From: Membranipora membranacea
Taxonomy: Eukaryota; Bryozoa; Gymnolaemata; Cheilostomatida; Membraniporidae
Reading direction: 5' to 3'
Assembly: GCA_914767715.1 (NCBI GenBank)
Contig: OU612066.1
Coordinates: 19,318,283 to 19,382,282 of the forward strand
DNA length: 64,000 bases
A program made the position numbers and the translations under genes. Numbering within the stretch: the stretch's first letter is position 1; every line of letters starts with the position of its first letter. The notes under the pieces were generated by a model. That model was not told the DNA's origin and made no database searches. It saw only the letters and a list, made by a program, of their open reading frames with translations. Below, in pieces: positions 22,451 through 37,800 of this stretch.

Positions 22451-24780
22451 GTTACTCTATTGCCTGCTGAGAATAATGGAGACTGTCTCAGTGTCTGTAC
22501 TGTAGTGTATGTATGTAGAGTAGTAGTAAAGTAGGTAATAGTATATTATAGTGACAGTCTTTAGTTTAGTTTAGTTAGGGGTGCTGTCGTTAACCACAGC
22601 AGTGCCTCAATCACTACTACCACTCCACAATCAGAAATCTGATAACTATCCAAGTATATCAACTGCAGTAAGTTGACAGGGTTATAAATAAATAACAACA
22701 ACAATCTCTTGCAGATTATTTCAAATATCTTCTATTCTCTCTAGTTTCTGTATTCTTTGCAGCTCTTTCTGTGGTGATTATTATATCCTCTAGCTTTCAA
22801 AGATTGTAGAAAACTGTAACTTTGCACAACAAGTCACTTGAGGTAGAATCAATTGTTAAAGGATTCCATCAACAAATTACTCTGTCCATGTACAAGTCCT
22901 ATATGATTGTGATCCAATCAATGTGCTCAGCAATGCAATGCCAAATAACCTTGGTTCAAATACAAAATGGCGGACACAACGTAGCTTTCATAAGCTATAA
23001 GGTGCGCGTTTCCTCGGAGATGTCAATCAAAGTGATATACAGTCAGAATTTGGCGGGAACACGAGCAGATAAAAATATCTCAAAATAAAGCAACTACAGC
23101 CATTCCACCTATATTTTACTAGTAAAAAGTGAATATTTTGTAGGTTTCGTCTTTCTTGAGATATAAAATTAGTCAATAACTGCAATTGCCAGTAACACTT
23201 TTCTCGAAATATGTGTGCCTGGACAAAGTACATTGTCTGTTTATATTATTCAAAAGAGAAACTACCTAGCATGACAAGGGGTTTTCTTGGAATATCCTCT
23301 TGGAAGGCCTGAACAGCCTAAATTATGGAAAATGTAACCAGAATTCTCCCTGGTGTAACCAAGTTACTCCTTGGTGTAACTAGAGATATCCCCTGGAGCA
23401 ACTGTAGAGCGCAGTCGAATGTCAAAAGCAGTAATCCATAGCAGAATTCAATCCCATTCTCTCAGTTTGAAGTTTGTTTATTGCCTAATTTCTAATATCC
23501 AACCTTTAAAAGGTTAATAGTATCGAAAGTATGGCACATAACTAAACAAAATAAATAAAACAAAATAAAAGGATAGTCAGAGTTGCATTAGTTGAAAAAT
23601 CGCATACAGAATTTAAAAAAAAGGTCTTTTGTCTCTTGGAGGTTCTTCACTTTGATGGCTGATAATCCTCAAGCTTTGCTCTTCGAACAGATTTTCTTTT
23701 TCTATTTATCTTAATGCGAGAGTTCAGAGGATGATGTTCGTCGTTGTCATTACTCATTGTTATGGAAAAGCCCAAAAGTTGGTTGCAAAATAGAATCCTT
23801 GGTTGCACGAATGTCTGAGAATTACCTTGTATTGATGGACAAGATTTTTCCGCTTAGCAAAACTTGCCATATGCTAGCCTGAAATAAGACATATGACGCA
23901 AAATGGGGGATGGTCTTTGTGCGCGTGGTATTCATAAATGATAAAATAAATCTACCTATGTACTTTCAAGAACAGTTTGAGCAGCAGGATATTTCCTTTT
24001 GCAAAGTCTTACTTACACTTGCTGAAACATTGCTGCCACTAAAATCTACAGTTTATTATGAAAATTGATAAAACTACAGTAAATTTCTAGTTACTAATGA
24101 CGATAGTATTGACAGTAGATTTTCTGTCCAGTGTCATCTAAATGTAAAATTGAACCATATGTACAAACAGCTGAGCGTACCTAAGTTTGAAGGTTATGAC
24201 ATTGAGAAATGTTTATGACTGTAGAGAAATTAAAGGCTCTGTTTAATACGAAAGAAGGTAAAATTATTGCATATTAGGCTGCCCAACCTGATCGAAAAGT
24301 CCGACCACCACCACTAGACAAGACTCATCTATAGTTTTTTCAATATTGTAGTAGCTCGAGAATTTTCAAAATGTTATTCAAGATATACCTGCAATCAGAG
24401 GCTTTTTATGTATATTTGTATGCGAAATAAAAAAAAGGTTACTATCTAACTCATCACTGCATTCTCTTTTTGAATGAAACTTTGACATTACCATTTTGTC
24501 GTTGCTCAAGTTTAGGGTTCGAGGAATTGATGTACATTAGTTAGAGATTATGAAATGGGTCAGATTCGAGGCTACAGATTCATTTGTCTTGTATGATCGG
24601 GTGACGATGCTTGAATCTTACAAACCTATTCCCTTCACTGGCTAGATATATCCCTATTCAAAGTTTATCATCATAATGTAAGAAATTAAATTTATGCGAT
24701 TGGAATCATCAATTATATCAAGGAGTAATTATATCATTTCAGGACATTCCGATGTATTGGCTCTGAAATGCCTTCGTGAG

Positions 24781-24857
24781 AATTACATCAGAGAGTTTGG
24801 GATATGTCCCACCAAGGAGTGTTTGACTCCTTTGTCCCACACTCTCTGATTGTAATT
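24781..24857. repeat. Inverted repeat of a dispersed palindromic family
   Basis: Left arm 24781-24820 (AATTACATCAGAGAGTTTGGGA...) is complementary to 24826-24857 (...TCCCACACTCTCTGATTGTAATT). Adjacent sequence to about 24893, including ATCATCTCACCAATGAACTAG, recurs inverted at 40497-40540, so the unit is larger than the hairpin. It is probably a MITE. Confidence 0.65.
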
Positions 24858-26019
24858 ATTGCTCTATATCATCTCACCAATGAACTAGTTCATAGATCTC
24901 ATCATAAATAAATTCATAACAGCGGTTGCAAGTAGTTGTGTGCTCTTTTGAAGGAACAAGATAACTCTGATCTGGAATCGCAAGATTTTAACTTTATGAT
25001 CTGATCTAATTGGCGTTTTGGTTGGAAATCAGGAGCCAACAAATTGTCCATGGTTCTCACATTCTCATGTTATATTCTCATCTCATATCTCATCCTATCA
25101 AGAGACAGGCTGCAGTGGAACAGTGGCATCTTAAAGACTTGCGAACAGGTGAATGTTCTCCATCTGAACTGGTAAAAAAGGTATTTGTTAATTACTGCCT
25201 AAATTCACATGGCTTTGCTTACTACTGTTCTATGTAATAAGGGCCTCTCAACTGATTTCTCACCTCATGCTTCTTAGCTTCTAACTGAGAGAAGTTTATT
25301 TTGGTAAATCGTATATCTTTCCAAGTCAATTACCAAAATACATGAAAGGAACAGTTATGAAGCTCAGGGTACGAGCTATATAGTATGAGTCGACTGTCTG
25401 GTGTTAGATAGTAATCCACTGGATGGCTGCTCTCATGGGAAAGAATTGGTGATAGTGCACAGTTCTGTTAGTTAGTTAGTTAGTTAGTTAAACCTTTAAT
25501 GAACGAAGAAAAATATAAATTGCCAAAATTTGCAGGCATAATGTTCACTGCAAGTTAGTTGGTAATCTCTTATTTTCATGTACAGATTTACAAAATGTAC
25601 AGAAAAAGCCTCTGCCCGCAGTCACAATATTTAATTACAACAAAGCATGAATGCGGTACTAAAGATAAAACTTTAGCTAAATGACTGGCGTGGCATTATT
25701 TTTGGCTATTTTTTGTTCAAGGCTAATGTTAATCCTAATTCCGAAACATATTAAAGATGGTCGACTGGATAGTGATGAGCATGTTGTTAGGTGGTGAGTG
25801 TACGTCTCTACCGTTCTGATGGGAATAAATCCCTTAGTGCCTGTAGTGGTCTGGGTTGCCACAAATGGTTTATTGCCGTTGAATATGTATATTATGAATA
25901 TGTTGCATATGTATCTGTATGCGCACCGGTCATTTAGCTTTACATATTCGGATGAAGAAATAAGTTAAAGTATTTAGGATTAAACATATTTGTGTTATTG
26001 TCACTAGTCTGTGTTTCTT

Positions 26020-26255
26020 TCAACTAATACTTTTGATAATAACCGTGACAAGTACAATAATTTTACATATATATATATATATATAGTTTTCTTTTCTATA
26101 AAGCCCTTCCCATTTTTAGAACTTCATCATTTATTTATGTATAACCCCTTTTTTTTGTAATTAGTTGTAGTTGTGTATAAGAGATAAAAAAAGTTACATT
26201 TTAACTCCTCTATTATCTGTAAACTTTCCAGGAAACCTCTTTAAACACATAAACA
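26020..26255 (-). repeat. Dispersed repeat copy B with central (AT)n
   Basis: This is the inverted partner of the repeat at 2440-2684, with the same blocks in the same order around an AT-dinucleotide run at 26066-26085. Confidence 0.75.
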
Positions 26256-27039
26256 AAATGTTTAAATGAAACAGCATGTCATGAGGAAGAGAAAGAAAGA
26301 AAGAGAGTGACTTTAGTAGTGTAGAAACATGTTTGTGGTTCTGGAGCCCCATTTAAATATGTTAACATTATAGTTACCACGCCTTGGCTGACTCCGTGTC
26401 AGGTATAAGGGCAGAAAACTACCCTGGCTGCCCGATAGGCAATGTAATACACAGTTTTATCTGATAGGATAAGATGTCCATAGGTTTTGACCAATGAACT
26501 CCATTGTTTTGACAAAGCTTGTCAAGAGTCAAGACAGGCTTTTATCCATTAGGTGCTAACATCAGGAGTTGTTTGCCACTGTTTTTGCCCAAGTCTAAAT
26601 GTTGTTGAATTGAAATACTCTTATGGGGAAGACCACGTCACTTAAATCACTTCCTGTTTATCTTTCTCTTCGACTCTATCACAGAAATTTTGGTTCAGGA
26701 TTCCTGCAGGTAGCATTACAATTCAGGTAAGCAATGTGATATGATTGTGATAGATTCCGTGTGAATAAGTTATATAAATATTCCGACTGCATTACCCAAA
26801 GATTATGTCCTATATTGCAATGAAATTTTATATGTAATATATGTTTTTTTTACCAACTGAACTTGATTCAGCTTGGAAAAAAAAAGCACATACATTGTAT
26901 ACATAACATTGCAATTCAATTGCATGAATGAATGAAAAAAGTCCCTACAAAAGAATCTGCCAATTACAGAATATCATTAATTATATGGTTATTTAAATCT
27001 ATCTCTGACATAGGTCGTGCCTTCTGTACTGTACGTAGG

Positions 27040-27130
27040 TTGTACCAAGGAGTAACAGGGGTAACGCTATATTACTCCTTGCAAGGACTACTAGGAGTTA
27101 ACTCCAGTCCTTGCTCCTTGGTTGTACAAG
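27040..27130. repeat. Palindromic segment with CCAAGGAG/CTCCTTGG arms
   Basis: TTGTACCAAGGAG near 27042 is matched by CTCCTTGGTTGTACAA near 27114-27130, with further CTCC/GGAG pairs between. A short relative, AAGGAGTTAACTCCTT, occurs near 27456-27472. Confidence 0.5.
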
Positions 27131-27339
27131 TCTAGCTAGTGGAAGTGGTTGAGGCCTTATTCAATGATTCATTATTGAGAAAAAAATACATGTCCAAAGA
27201 TTTTAATAGGAATACAGAACCAGACTTTTGACTCGTTGGAGGATGGGCTTGCCAAAGTTAGATATGCGAGGAACGATAAATCACCTAGATAGGCCCATTG
27301 ATAGCTTTTGATGGGAATTTACTGTTGGTTGTGATCAGG

Positions 27340-27400
27340 AATGGCTCTGGTGTTGGTAGAGCGCTCCATCCATCATCATGGGTTCGATCCTCCGTCAGTG
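27340..27400 (+). repeat. tRNA-derived SINE-like segment
   Basis: An A-box-like TGGTGTTGGTAGAGCG at about 27348-27363 and an exact B-box core GGTTCGATCC at 27381-27390 are spaced as in a tRNA promoter. No closed acceptor stem could be folded. A tRNA-headed SINE or a tRNA pseudogene is likelier than a working tRNA. Confidence 0.5.
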
Positions 27401-27775
27401 GTGCCCGCTGGTAAAATTACCTATGATGTGTCAGTCGCTGGTCATTAACCCTAGCCAAGGAGTTAACTCCTTGCCCTAGTCGACCTCAAGAACTAATTAC
27501 GTTCTTTCCCCAACTGGCTGCTAAAGTCACAATGCAAACTGGTGTTTGTAGCCTGCCAAAACCAGGAAAGTTGTACCAAAGCTCCTGCCTGACCTACATG
27601 GTAATTCACTGGGCTAATACTAATCTTACTAACAATATACTCCCCATCACACAACAGACTGCATATCCTCTTGCTCTGCTGTTATACTACTTATATATAG
27701 TATACAGACTACAGAGAAATTTAGCTTCAGCAAATCAAATATCCAATGTTAAATACCTGTTTTATAGACATCAAG

Positions 27776-27892
27776 ATGGTAACTGACATCCAACTAGCAA
27801 TCTTTGCCAACTTCATGGGTGTAGGACTGATGCTTCTGGTTGTGTTGTTTCACTACTTATCTGTGAACAATCCTAAATCTAAGTCTATGTAA
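27776..27892 (+). CDS. OST4: Oligosaccharyltransferase subunit OST4
   Basis: This 38-residue reading frame, too short for usual ORF cut-offs, matches the OST4 family closely. It starts with [17 protein letters not shown], has a single hydrophobic helix ([11 protein letters not shown]) and ends in VNNPKSKSM. Human OST4 begins M-I-T-D-V-Q-L-A-I-F and has the same VNNPK tail. OST4 is a single-pass ER membrane subunit that stabilises the STT3-containing oligosaccharyltransferase, which transfers N-glycans to nascent proteins. A TTTTATAG acceptor eight bases before the ATG suggests a 5' UTR exon. A donor (AG/GTATGT near 27929) and acceptor (TTTCAG near 28365) suggest a 3' UTR intron. AATAAA at 28494-28499 fits the transcript end. 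Confidence 0.93.
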   Translation: MVTDIQLAIFANFMGVGLMLLVVLFHYLSVNNPKSKSM

Positions 27893-28763
27893 ATACATCA
27901 TCTTGCAAAGCTTCAACGACAATATAGAGGTATGTACCATCTCGCAGTAAACTAGGCTAAAGTTTTTTATATTGTATCTGGTTATATTAGGTGATTTAAA
28001 ATATATTTAATTTTTATCTAAAAATCTTCACTAGATATAAAATATTGTTTGTACCCGCATAAAAAACCAAAGCAAAGATATACTACAGAACACATACAAG
28101 GCAATAAACTATGTGAAACTTGACGATGTGTTATCTTTACATCTGCAGTGAGGTGTAAACTTCCATAGAATTGGATATAAAATGCATAACTGAGACTGTG
28201 ATTACCTTCTCTTTTACCTTTACTGGATTTAGCTTGAATACTCGTGACATTGTTCATTCTTTTCCACAGAGCTCAGTGTAAATGACACCCCTCATTGTAT
28301 AGCTTGGGTATTGAAACTTTTTAAGTAAATGATTTATGTTAATGACACACATTTTATGTTTCAGATTTCTGTCCACGCTAGTGAGGAATGCTGTGATGAC
28401 TCTAGACCCAGTCTACTGGTGATAGTGCAACAAATGTATTCCTTCTTCTGCTTGTAGTCTGCCTTTGACAAATTATTGTGATTCCTGCCTGTAAATAAAT
28501 TATTTATAAACAAATTTAAACCAATTGTGAATTTGAATTTTATAACAGCCTTCCTGCATATGGCAGAGGTAAAGATTGACTAAATTGTCATATTCCATGG
28601 ACTGTAAAATGGTATAACGCCCATATGATTGATGGAGCAAATAAAGAAAAGTTGGTTCATTTTCAATCATATATTTGAGGTTTGAAGTAAGAGACGAGGA
28701 TTGAAAGTAAACCTGAAGGGTGTATACTTTATTAGCAAATATCGCAAGCAACTCTCTGGACTA

Positions 28764-29045
28764 ATGACCGTACCTACAAGTGTTCCATGGCGGATAATCC
28801 ATCATGTTTTCTGCGATTGTGTTGAACAGTCTGGACTTACTGAGCACATTTCTTCGAAAGAGGATGGTTTGATAGCATCAGTTAAATCCCTGCTAACCAG
28901 TGGTCTGTTCAGTATCTCTCTGTTGACAAATGTTTCCTACCAGACAGCCCTCATACAGTTACACACTGTTGAACATCGTCCCTACCTACCAGAGGGCTCT
29001 CTTGACCGCACAAACCAGCTAAATGAAAATCAAACGCTGGTGTAG
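28764..29045 (+). CDS. Small uncharacterised protein
   Basis: An uninterrupted frame of 93 codons starts at ATG 28764 (MTVPTSVPWRIIHHVF). The frame is open further upstream to about 28701 without an earlier ATG. The product is soluble, with a short Cys-rich segment (VFCDCVEQSG), a helical middle (DGLIASVKSLLTSGLFS) and a polar C-terminus. I do not recognise a family. Codon use is plausible for a gene. It begins about 260 nt after the OST4 polyadenylation signal. It could be a single-exon gene, a terminal exon or a chance frame. Confidence 0.35.
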   Translation: MTVPTSVPWRIIHHVFCDCVEQSGLTEHISSKEDGLIASVKSLLTSGLFSISLLTNVSYQTALIQLHTVEHRPYLPEGSLDRTNQLNENQTLV

Positions 29046-32223
<3,178 letters not shown>

Positions 32224-34834
32224 TATCTTGTCAAAACAATGTGATCTTAATACTGCTCTCAGAAACAAAGAAATGTACAGGTGACTCTCAAGTATCAAAA
32301 CTGCTACAGCTCCTCCCTTCCCTGCCTCAAATGAAGACGTAGCTCGAATAAGTGCTATGATTGTATTATGTACATTTGACATGAGACAAATTAAAGTCAG
32401 TTCACACTGATGTGGCGCAAGGACATGTCCCACTGATCCTGTAGCCTACCTGTCTATCTCTTTTGACTATATTTATTGTTACATCTTTTAATGCCCCGTG
32501 CTATAGATATAAATGTTCGTTATGTCACCCTGGCAATCCAATTCATGTGAAAGATATTGTTTGGCCAATCAGTATTTCTATTCAGTACATTGTATATTGA
32601 TAGACATGGTTACGAATATGTATGACATGCAACCCAATTTCTCTATTAGCATGCAAATATTCTAGCCTAATCTACTTTTTTCATGAACAATATGACAATT
32701 ATATATGTAACAAACTCCCTATATCATCCAAACGCTGGTCTCAAAGATAAAAATTGATGTGATATTTGTGAAGTAATATACCAAATATACTTCTCAGCAC
32801 ACATCCCCACACAAATTCCATGTTCACGATATCAATTAATGGTAGATGATGGGTTTCCTGCCTTATAACACAGAGCTCTGAGGCTGAAACTCAAGAAAAG
32901 TTGCTGGTTTGTCTCAAAAGCCCTGATTTGACATAATAGCGAATTGACTGAAGGATAATAACGGAACATTGCTGCTGTGCAACGAGTCTTACATTAGTTA
33001 TAGTAGTGGTGAGGCTGAGATGTTGCTGCTATATAACAATACCCAGTACACATGGGTAACAGGTTGACCAGATACATTCTGAACTTCAATGGCCATTAAT
33101 TTCTCTGCAAATCTGAGTTGTCTGCTCATTATTCAAAAGCAGACAACTGCTGCCTGTGTAGGTTTTGATCAAATCATATGACCAATACAGTCAAGCGTAT
33201 CTATGCTCATGCTCATTGTCTGCAATAAAATTTACAGCTCAAATCTAAAATTACATTAATATGATGACCAATATTCACAGGTCACTATCATGGTGACTGC
33301 AGGTGGTGCTAATGTACACCTGAACATAAGACTAGGACTGCTATGACAGTAAAATGATAAACAGTAATAGGTTATCTTTGATGGAGTGATTGATGATTAA
33401 TATTTTGACTTCGGAGGTTGGTCTCTGTCAACACTTTTTAATGTAAGAACTGAGCTGCAAGCCCAAGGATATTGCTGTTGTGATAAACATGAGGGAAGAA
33501 ATAATGCATTCGAATTTGAAATAGCGTGTTTGATCAACATAATTAATTTCTTTTCTTTCCGATCAAAGACACCTAAACGTATAAACAACACACATAGCAT
33601 ATAATGCCATTCTGTTGTTTCCCATTAAACGGAGACAGCGACCTAACGCTGAGAGAAATGAATTTTCTTTTTCTCAAAGTTAGGTCACTGGCATCATGTT
33701 GAAATGGATTTTCAAAGACGAACTTGCCTTTTCTTTTTGCTGATATACTGGGAGTGCTCTCTATTCTTATATTTCCTGTTTCAAGTTGTCATCGATCTTC
33801 TTAGAGTCTCCTCAATTCTTCGTGTGAAGGCTACCCTATATGGGCTTGAAAGTCATGTTAAAATTCAAGTACCATTTAGCACAACGAGAGAGTTTATGAC
33901 GAGATTATTGCGGACCCCACACCAGGATAAAACTTGCAACAGTACCTTTGGAAATACATGCGAAACACAACAGAATTACGGTCGTAAAGCATACATAGAG
34001 CTCTACATCTCAGAGATAGTATTCGTTTTCGTTTTCGTATTCAAGGCAATCTTGTAGCTGTTATGTCACAAATATACTTTGTTTCTAAGGTACACCATCC
34101 TGAGAGTCACATCAAATCTAAGATAACGATCTGCTACGCCTATTATTACTTGAAGTTGACTTAAGGAAATAGCATTGAGTTGGATATCTACTGGCAGAAG
34201 ACATTCTTAGTAAATTTGTTCGTAGTTCTTTTTGCTGGAGGTATGTAGTATTTAACTAGCTCACATCGCTGAAGGTGTAAAAGATATCACGTGGGAATGA
34301 TTTTAATGAGTTTCATATTTTACTATTTTTCTTATAGTAAGACTTGCGATGATGAAGTTTGGCTTGGAACTAACTTTAAATGCTATGGCACTTAGCTAGC
34401 AATGTATGTCATGTTTGGCCATTAGGTGTTGTTGAATTTACAATTCTTACAGTACCATACTAATTACCCAGTTCCTAATTTTGTGTCTTGACTCTTCATG
34501 AACAATTGTAACGCTGCCATTGGCAGCATACACTGTTTGAAAAAAGGCAACAATGGATAGTCACATGGGGAAGAGCCATGAACAGAGCCGCTTTAACGTT
34601 CTTGGTCTCCAGCTCTTGCGATAATTCAGTCATAATGAGCAGTTAACATTGATTTGAAAAAGCAAGGAGGAAGAGCGTAGTTAGTTTACAGCCTTCAGGT
34701 GTATTTCAGACCAACAGTTTGATAACAATTTTTCTGAAAAAGATAAGTTGCTTCGAACCAAAATATCATTTGATATGCAGCGCTGATAATATTGGATAAT
34801 TCATTAGTGTTTTATAGCTGAAACAACGAAGATT
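32224..34834. other. Intergenic region and ARF1 3' UTR
   Basis: The first few hundred bases are ARF1 3' UTR. No gene is supported. A 117-codon open frame at 33704-34057 shows no recognisable domain and ends in a simple TTCGTT-type run. A short inverted repeat (GACCTAAC near 33641 with GTTAGGTC near 33680) lies just before it. Confidence 0.5.
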
Positions 34835-37800
34835 ATGAGTATACCTAAGACTCCAGGTCGTCTGACTCTTGACCTGAAGAAGTATGACAAACAGCAGGGG
34901 CGTCTGCTAAGTAATGAGCTCAAGGATATCGATGCTATCAGAGACCGACAGGTATGGATCATTATGAATCAATATGCATGCAAATGTAGGGTCCTCAGCA
35001 TTTTGTTACCAACTAAATTGATGACAAAAAATGGTCTGACCTTGTGGCACTCGTACCTTTTCCTGTCCTAGCTTAGCCTGAACGCTTGCAATGATAATGT
35101 GATAATAATCGACACACACGAGCTCATTCAAAGTTATTTACATGTTTTTTTGTATTGCACTATGTGACCCTGACTTCTTTGTTGTCAGGAAAAGAGTTTG
35201 TTCAGAGATCAGATGGAGATCAGAAGAGAATTATGGAGACTGACGGAGGATAAGAGAAAACAGAAATATAAGAAACAGCAGCAGGTCCGAGACAGAATGA
35301 GGATAGAGACTAGTCACCATGGTTCTGCTATAGCCGGCAGAGTCAGCAGGCATCTCAACTATAGTAAGAGTAACTCCTATCTGCTCACCGACCTCAATAC
35401 CTCTGCAGCTGCTATTTGAATAATGCAGCATTTATTCTCCACTAGAATATACACCGTTAAAAGTTTTCTACAAGTCCTCCATCCTTACCAAGTAGCATCA
35501 GTGTCTTTCCTCTATCAATCCACAATGAATATATCACAACCCTTCATCCAGTGGATTGACTGCATCTCCTATACTCATTCCTCCTCCTTGAGTTTTAGCC
35601 ACTAGATAACCAGGTGATATTCCATCAGGGTCATCTGGTGACGCCCACCACAAGTTATCTATAGATGTGGCCAAGTATCTCATCAGGATCACATTAAATA
35701 TCTGTGTGAGTATAAGCATAGTATAGAATAGCATAGTATAGATTTAGCCTTGGCTAACCCTCTGATGCTTAGACAGCCTGCTGCGGCTTGTATAAATCAG
35801 CATAGTAGAGAATAGCATAGTATATCAGCAACAGCAGTAAAATAGTAGTACTGAGAATTAAGACAGGTACAAGTATCCCTTATCCCATATTGGGGAATTT
35901 TAGGAGCGAGATCTCCTCAAGTTCGGCTTCGATTCAAGCTTCAAGTTTTATTGCTTGTTATACCTGTCTATATAGATTTCATTGAAATGAATAATTTTTG
36001 AAAGCCTAAGTTTCACCTACCTCAAGTACCACTATACATGTCAGAAAAATGGCAGCAGGTAAAAGAAGCGCCTGCTTGAAGTAATCCAACATAGCCACCT
36101 GACAGCCATCCTCGTTGAGAGTGTCAAATATTGTACCGTGTGTTGCTATGTTGTTTACATCCTCGTGTTGACAAGGAGCAACAGGTGACTCAGGATCACA
36201 ACAACTGAAGGGTACGTCTGCAACATGATACACCCCTGTTCTTCGTACTCTGAAAGATAACGATTTCTCACAAAATGATAACTTTCTGATAAATCCTATA
36301 ATTAAATGAAGTAGTTATAAACCAAGACATTCAAATGAACTCGTATTGTAATATATACATTATAATTATAAATCTATGAAAAATATCAATTTAGTGTTAA
36401 TTAAAACCTTAAAATGTTTAAAAAATATACCAAACCATCAGCTTAGCTCAATGTTATCTAATCTTCTCACCGTTCCAAGTCAGCATCTCGCAGAAACTCA
36501 TTACTCTTCCATGCAACTGTAAACCAATCCTCGGGTCCTGAGTTCCCGCAGCACTGAAAATCCATCTGTATCTTATCCATGGTCAACTTAAAACAAAAAC
36601 ATATTATTAGTTATTCTCAGAAGATGAGAGGAACAAAAAACATATATACCGTAATCCCTCACCTATAGATCGCGCGACGTATAAGTGAAGGCGGCTATAA
36701 GAGAGTTTGGACCAAAACCTCTTACAATCACCGAAGATGAATAGCTCAGTGGTAGAGCGTTCGACTTGTAAACATGGAGTTGTGAGTTCGAAACCCACTG
36801 CGGACAGTTTTTTTCCCAAAACTACTTAGTTCATTTGTAGTGAGTGTAGTGTAGTGAGTGTCTTAGAGTGGTGGGGTGTCTTATAGCTGTGGGGTGTCTT
36901 ATAGCTGGAGCGTTTTTATTTTTTCTGAGGGGGGTGATTCACTTATAAGTCCGGTGACTTATAGGTGAGGGATTACGGTACATACATACATGATTGGGAG
37001 AAAACAAACTCAACGAAAAACCAGAATCTCACACATTGAGGTCAATAACTGGTTTGGGTTATTCCGCATTTGTTTACATCAATGGCTGTCATCTAGGCCT
37101 GAATATATGAGTTTTGCGTAGTCTGTGGTTCTGCTATTATAATTTTCACTTACCTTTTTATATGTTCCTTCATTGTAAACTCCGATCACCCCACCCAAAC
37201 CTTGCTGTAATGATTCGCTGAGCTTTCTGAGCTGGACCCCTACAGTTATACCGCTGACCACGAGTATTACAACAGTGAATATTACAGTACATATTAACAG
37301 CTGATGAAGGGTATTGACACCTGCAATGAACAAGCAACAATTAGGTATCTCAGCATATATTGTCTAATTTTCTGGTTAGTTCTGGATTAGTTATCTGCCC
37401 ATGAGTCCCGAGTGGACATCTTGTACTGGAACAAATATTTATGAACTGCCTTTCAATGACAGCTACTTACAAAACGACAATAACGACAGGATTTTGTGAT
37501 CGGATTAATTCAACTTCATAATCTCTCTAGCTGCCTGAGTGATGATTGCTCATCTTATGACCATGTAGATATACAACCGACCCATAGACTGGACTGATCG
37601 ATGAGTCTTGTGAGACTTCATTATTACCAGAATTCATTTTCTCTCGACTGGCTGATCTACTGGCCACTTTGTATGTATATGTAGCTACCAAGTTCACCAC
37701 AGTTTGAGTTATTCCGCAGAGAAGATAGACAACCATGTAAGGAGTGGTTCTGTATTTCTAAAATGACAGCGTAATAACAAATCCCCTTTGCCATATACTC

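Larger units (their letters stand above)
22451..27775. other. Gene-poor intergenic region
   Basis: No reading frame here shows recognisable homology or codon structure. It contains an inverted repeat at 24781-24857, a short (TTAG)n run near 25468-25489, an inverted copy of a dispersed repeat at about 26020-26255, a palindromic segment at 27040-27130 and a tRNA-derived SINE-like segment at about 27340-27400. A motif close to CCAAGGAGTAAC recurs near 23360, 27045 and 27455. Confidence 0.5.

Noticed and set aside
25468-25489. Telomere-like repeat
   Set aside because: It is a short GTTA run, not TTAGGG, and only about five units long.
27340-27400. Functional tRNA gene
   Set aside because: A and B boxes are present but no acceptor or anticodon stem can be folded.
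33704-34057. 117-codon open frame
   Set aside because: No recognisable domain, no splice or conserved context, and a simple-sequence end; likely chance.
36734-36808. Functional tRNA-Thr gene
   Set aside because: The acceptor stem has no 5' partner and both anticodon and T stems have mismatches; it lies inside a transposon.
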